DNA of 64,000 bases, taken from the NCBI GenBank assembly GCA_008330645.1, contig VLTN01000004.1, forward strand, positions 372,001 to 436,000, given 5' to 3'. Under the pieces are notes generated by a model that was not told where the DNA came from, did no database searches, and saw only the letters and a list, made by a program, of their open reading frames with translations. Origin of the DNA: Cafeteria roenbergensis (Eukaryota; Sar; Bigyra; Bicosoecida; Cafeteriaceae). Shown piece by piece: positions 62,902 through 64,000 of this stretch (its first letter is position 1; every line of letters starts with the position of its first letter). Both the position numbers and the translations under genes were made by a program.

Positions 62902-63001
62902 TGGGAAAAAAAAGTCAGAGTCCGCAGAACGCAGACGGCGGTTTGCGGCGACGGCAGCAACGGCCCACTGCGCACGCAAAAGACTCCCCAATTCGTGGCA
63001 C
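62902..63001. other. Short convergent spacer
   Basis: Only 100 bp separate the two stop codons, so the 3' UTRs probably overlap. A run of eight A (62907-62914) follows the membrane-protein stop and is the only homopolymer of A/T this long that I noticed in the window. Confidence 0.5.
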
Positions 63002-64000
63002 TCAGTCGTCTTGCAAGAACTGCGAATCTCCGTCCTCAGCGGCAAACCCGCTGCTTGAGTAAGTCGGGTGTCCCTCAGCGAACGGGTCGTACGCCGGCTC
63101 CGCGGCGGCAGGCGACTGGCCCGAGCTGGACACGCCGCCGCCGGTGCGCGCCACCTCCTCGGCACGCGACGATGCCCCAAATGCGCCGGCATCAGAGAGC
63201 GATGACTTCTGCCTCCCCAGGGGTGCCGGCTGGCTGTCCCCGCCTCCGAACCCTCCTGCATCGCCCGGGCCAAACGCGCTCTCCCCTCCAAACCCACCGC
63301 CAAACGCGCTGCCCCCGAAGGCCCCTGAGCCGAATGCCCCACCGCTACCAAACGCGTTGCCCAGTCCGTCGGAGGCGTCCCCGGAGGGCGCGCCTGCGGC
63401 GGTACTGCTGCTGCTGCTGCCTTCGCCCCGGCCGCCAGCGCCGCCGCCTCCACTCCCGCGCCCGCCGTCGCCGTCATCATCATCGTCATCATCGCCGGCA
63501 CCGCCATGCCCATCGTCGTCGTCGTCGTCGTCATCGTCGTCATCGTCGTCGTCGTCGTTGCCCAGAGTGTTCGCCCCCACCTCCTGCATCAGCTTCCGGC
63601 GCTCCTGCTGCTTCGCCTTCTCCCTGGCGGCAGCGAGCTCCGCCTCCTTCTCTCGCTTGGCCTGTCTGTCTTGCCGCAGCCGCTCGTCGGCCTGGATCTG
63701 CTTCTGCTTCCGCTGGGAGGTGATCTTCTGAGCCCTCTCGGCCAGCCGCTGCATCTCCTGCAGGCGCCGCTTCCGGACGGCCATTTGAAGGACGGCGCTC
63801 ATGTGGTCGCCTGACGCGGCCGCGGTCGGCGTGGAGGCGCCGCTGGGAGCAGCAGCGCCGATCCCGCCAGCAGACGGGCCGGAGGTCGCCGAGGGCGGCG
63901 GCACGCCTCCCGGGGTCGCGGAGGACAAGGAGGACGAGTGCGCGCCAGCCACGGGGGTGAAGCCCCCGTTCGACACAGAAAATGCCGAGGAGGCGGCCCT
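63002..64000 (-). CDS. Coiled-coil, FG-rich protein with a DPF motif; N-terminus outside the window
   Basis: The minus-strand frame is open from the right edge to the stop at 63002-63004, about 332 residues visible; no internal Met is required as start. Order from the N-terminal side: a Ser/Pro/Gly/Ala-rich segment, a highly charged single helix (about 60 residues of Arg/Lys/Gln/Glu starting at A-V-R-K-R-R-L-Q-E-M), a pure Asp run of about 15, Gly-rich linker, then ten or so F-G repeats (A-F-G-S-G, A-F-G-G). Near the end is A-Y-D-P-F-A-E, a DPF motif that in endocytic proteins binds the AP-2 appendage. An Eps15/epsin-like endocytic role is possible but only inferred from short motifs. The part outside the window would decide. 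Confidence 0.7.
   Translation of the reverse strand, partial: RAASSAFSVSNGGFTPVAGAHSSSLSSATPGGVPPPSATSGPSAGGIGAAAPSGASTPTAAASGDHMSAVLQMAVRKRRLQEMQRLAERAQKITSQRKQKQIQADERLRQDRQAKREKEAELAAAREKAKQQERRKLMQEVGANTLGNDDDDDDDDDDDDDDDGHGGAGDDDDDDDGDGGRGSGGGGAGGRGEGSSSSSTAAGAPSGDASDGLGNAFGSGGAFGSGAFGGSAFGGGFGGESAFGPGDAGGFGGGDSQPAPLGRQKSSLSDAGAFGASSRAEEVARTGGGVSSSGQSPAAAEPAYDPFAEGHPTYSSSGFAAEDGDSQFLQDD
63507..63560 (-). repeat. GAC/GAT triplet repeat coding poly-Asp
   Basis: CGTCGT/CATCGT repeats on the plus strand encode a run of about 15 Asp in the FG-rich protein, following the charged helix. The run resembles the acidic tracts in the M16 and XRN2 genes. Confidence 0.88.

Noticed and set aside
1-64000. 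Search for transposons, virus-derived elements, CRISPR arrays and bacterial contamination
   Set aside because: No reverse transcriptase, integrase, transposase, capsid or Cas-like translation, no long terminal repeats and no spaced direct repeats were seen. Introns and eukaryotic gene families run throughout.

Overview
This is a nuclear window from a very GC-rich (about 70% by eye), gene-dense, intron-poor eukaryote. It carries 19 protein-coding genes on both strands, separated mostly by gaps of 100-550 bp. Eukaryote-only families (XRN2, TTI1, uS11 with spliceosomal introns, SRP receptor alpha, ING/PHD, HECT, ERI1) rule out a bacterium. The compact genes with heavy Ala/Gly/Ser/Pro and acidic low-complexity insertions fit a unicellular alga or heterotrophic flagellate. 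A stramenopile such as a bicosoecid or pelagophyte is my guess, but the sequence does not prove it. I see no transposon, virus-derived element, CRISPR array, rRNA or tRNA gene.

Layout, left to right. 1-14689 (+): the 3' part of a giant intronless gene with scattered ordered modules. 14948-17474 (+): a secreted PLC-like phosphodiesterase. 17947-21768 (+): nuclear 5'-3' exoribonuclease XRN2/Rat1. 22210-23436 (+): an unrecognised Ala/Gly-rich protein. 23804-28069 (-): a nardilysin/insulysin-like M16 metallopeptidase. 28417-30264 (+): an APH-fold small-molecule kinase. 31226-32731 (-): an ING-family PHD protein. 33098-34183 (-): a secreted GH43 glycosidase. 34404-41345 (+): a double-length TTI1. 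41816-42555 (-): ribosomal protein uS11. 42879-45088 (+): a coiled-coil protein. 45629-47893 (+): SRP receptor alpha. 48211-50768 (-): a secreted apple-domain/GH127 glycosidase. 50966-53975 (-): arginyl-tRNA synthetase, possibly dual-targeted. 54236-57133 (+): an unrecognised Ala-rich protein. 57338-58518 (+): an ERI1-type exonuclease. 58779-61040 (+): a HECT-only ubiquitin ligase. 61249-62901 (+): an unrecognised multi-pass membrane protein. 63002-64000 (-): a coiled-coil/FG-rich protein cut by the right edge.

Most genes are housekeeping or gene-expression functions: RNA decay (XRN2, ERI1), translation (uS11, ArgRS), ER targeting (SRPRA), chromatin (ING), PIKK assembly (TTI1) and ubiquitin (HECT). 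They look independent rather than part of one pathway. The two arabinan-type glycosidases are the only obvious functional pair. Exon joins could be placed in 8 genes, giving 12 introns of 113-303 bp. All but one donor reads GTGAG, and all 12 acceptors as modelled read CGCAG. Several start codons have an A/T-centred palindrome about 80-100 bp upstream. No convincing new multi-gene system was found. The most novel-looking items are the giant modular gene, the splice and promoter signatures, and odd domain architectures in otherwise conserved genes.
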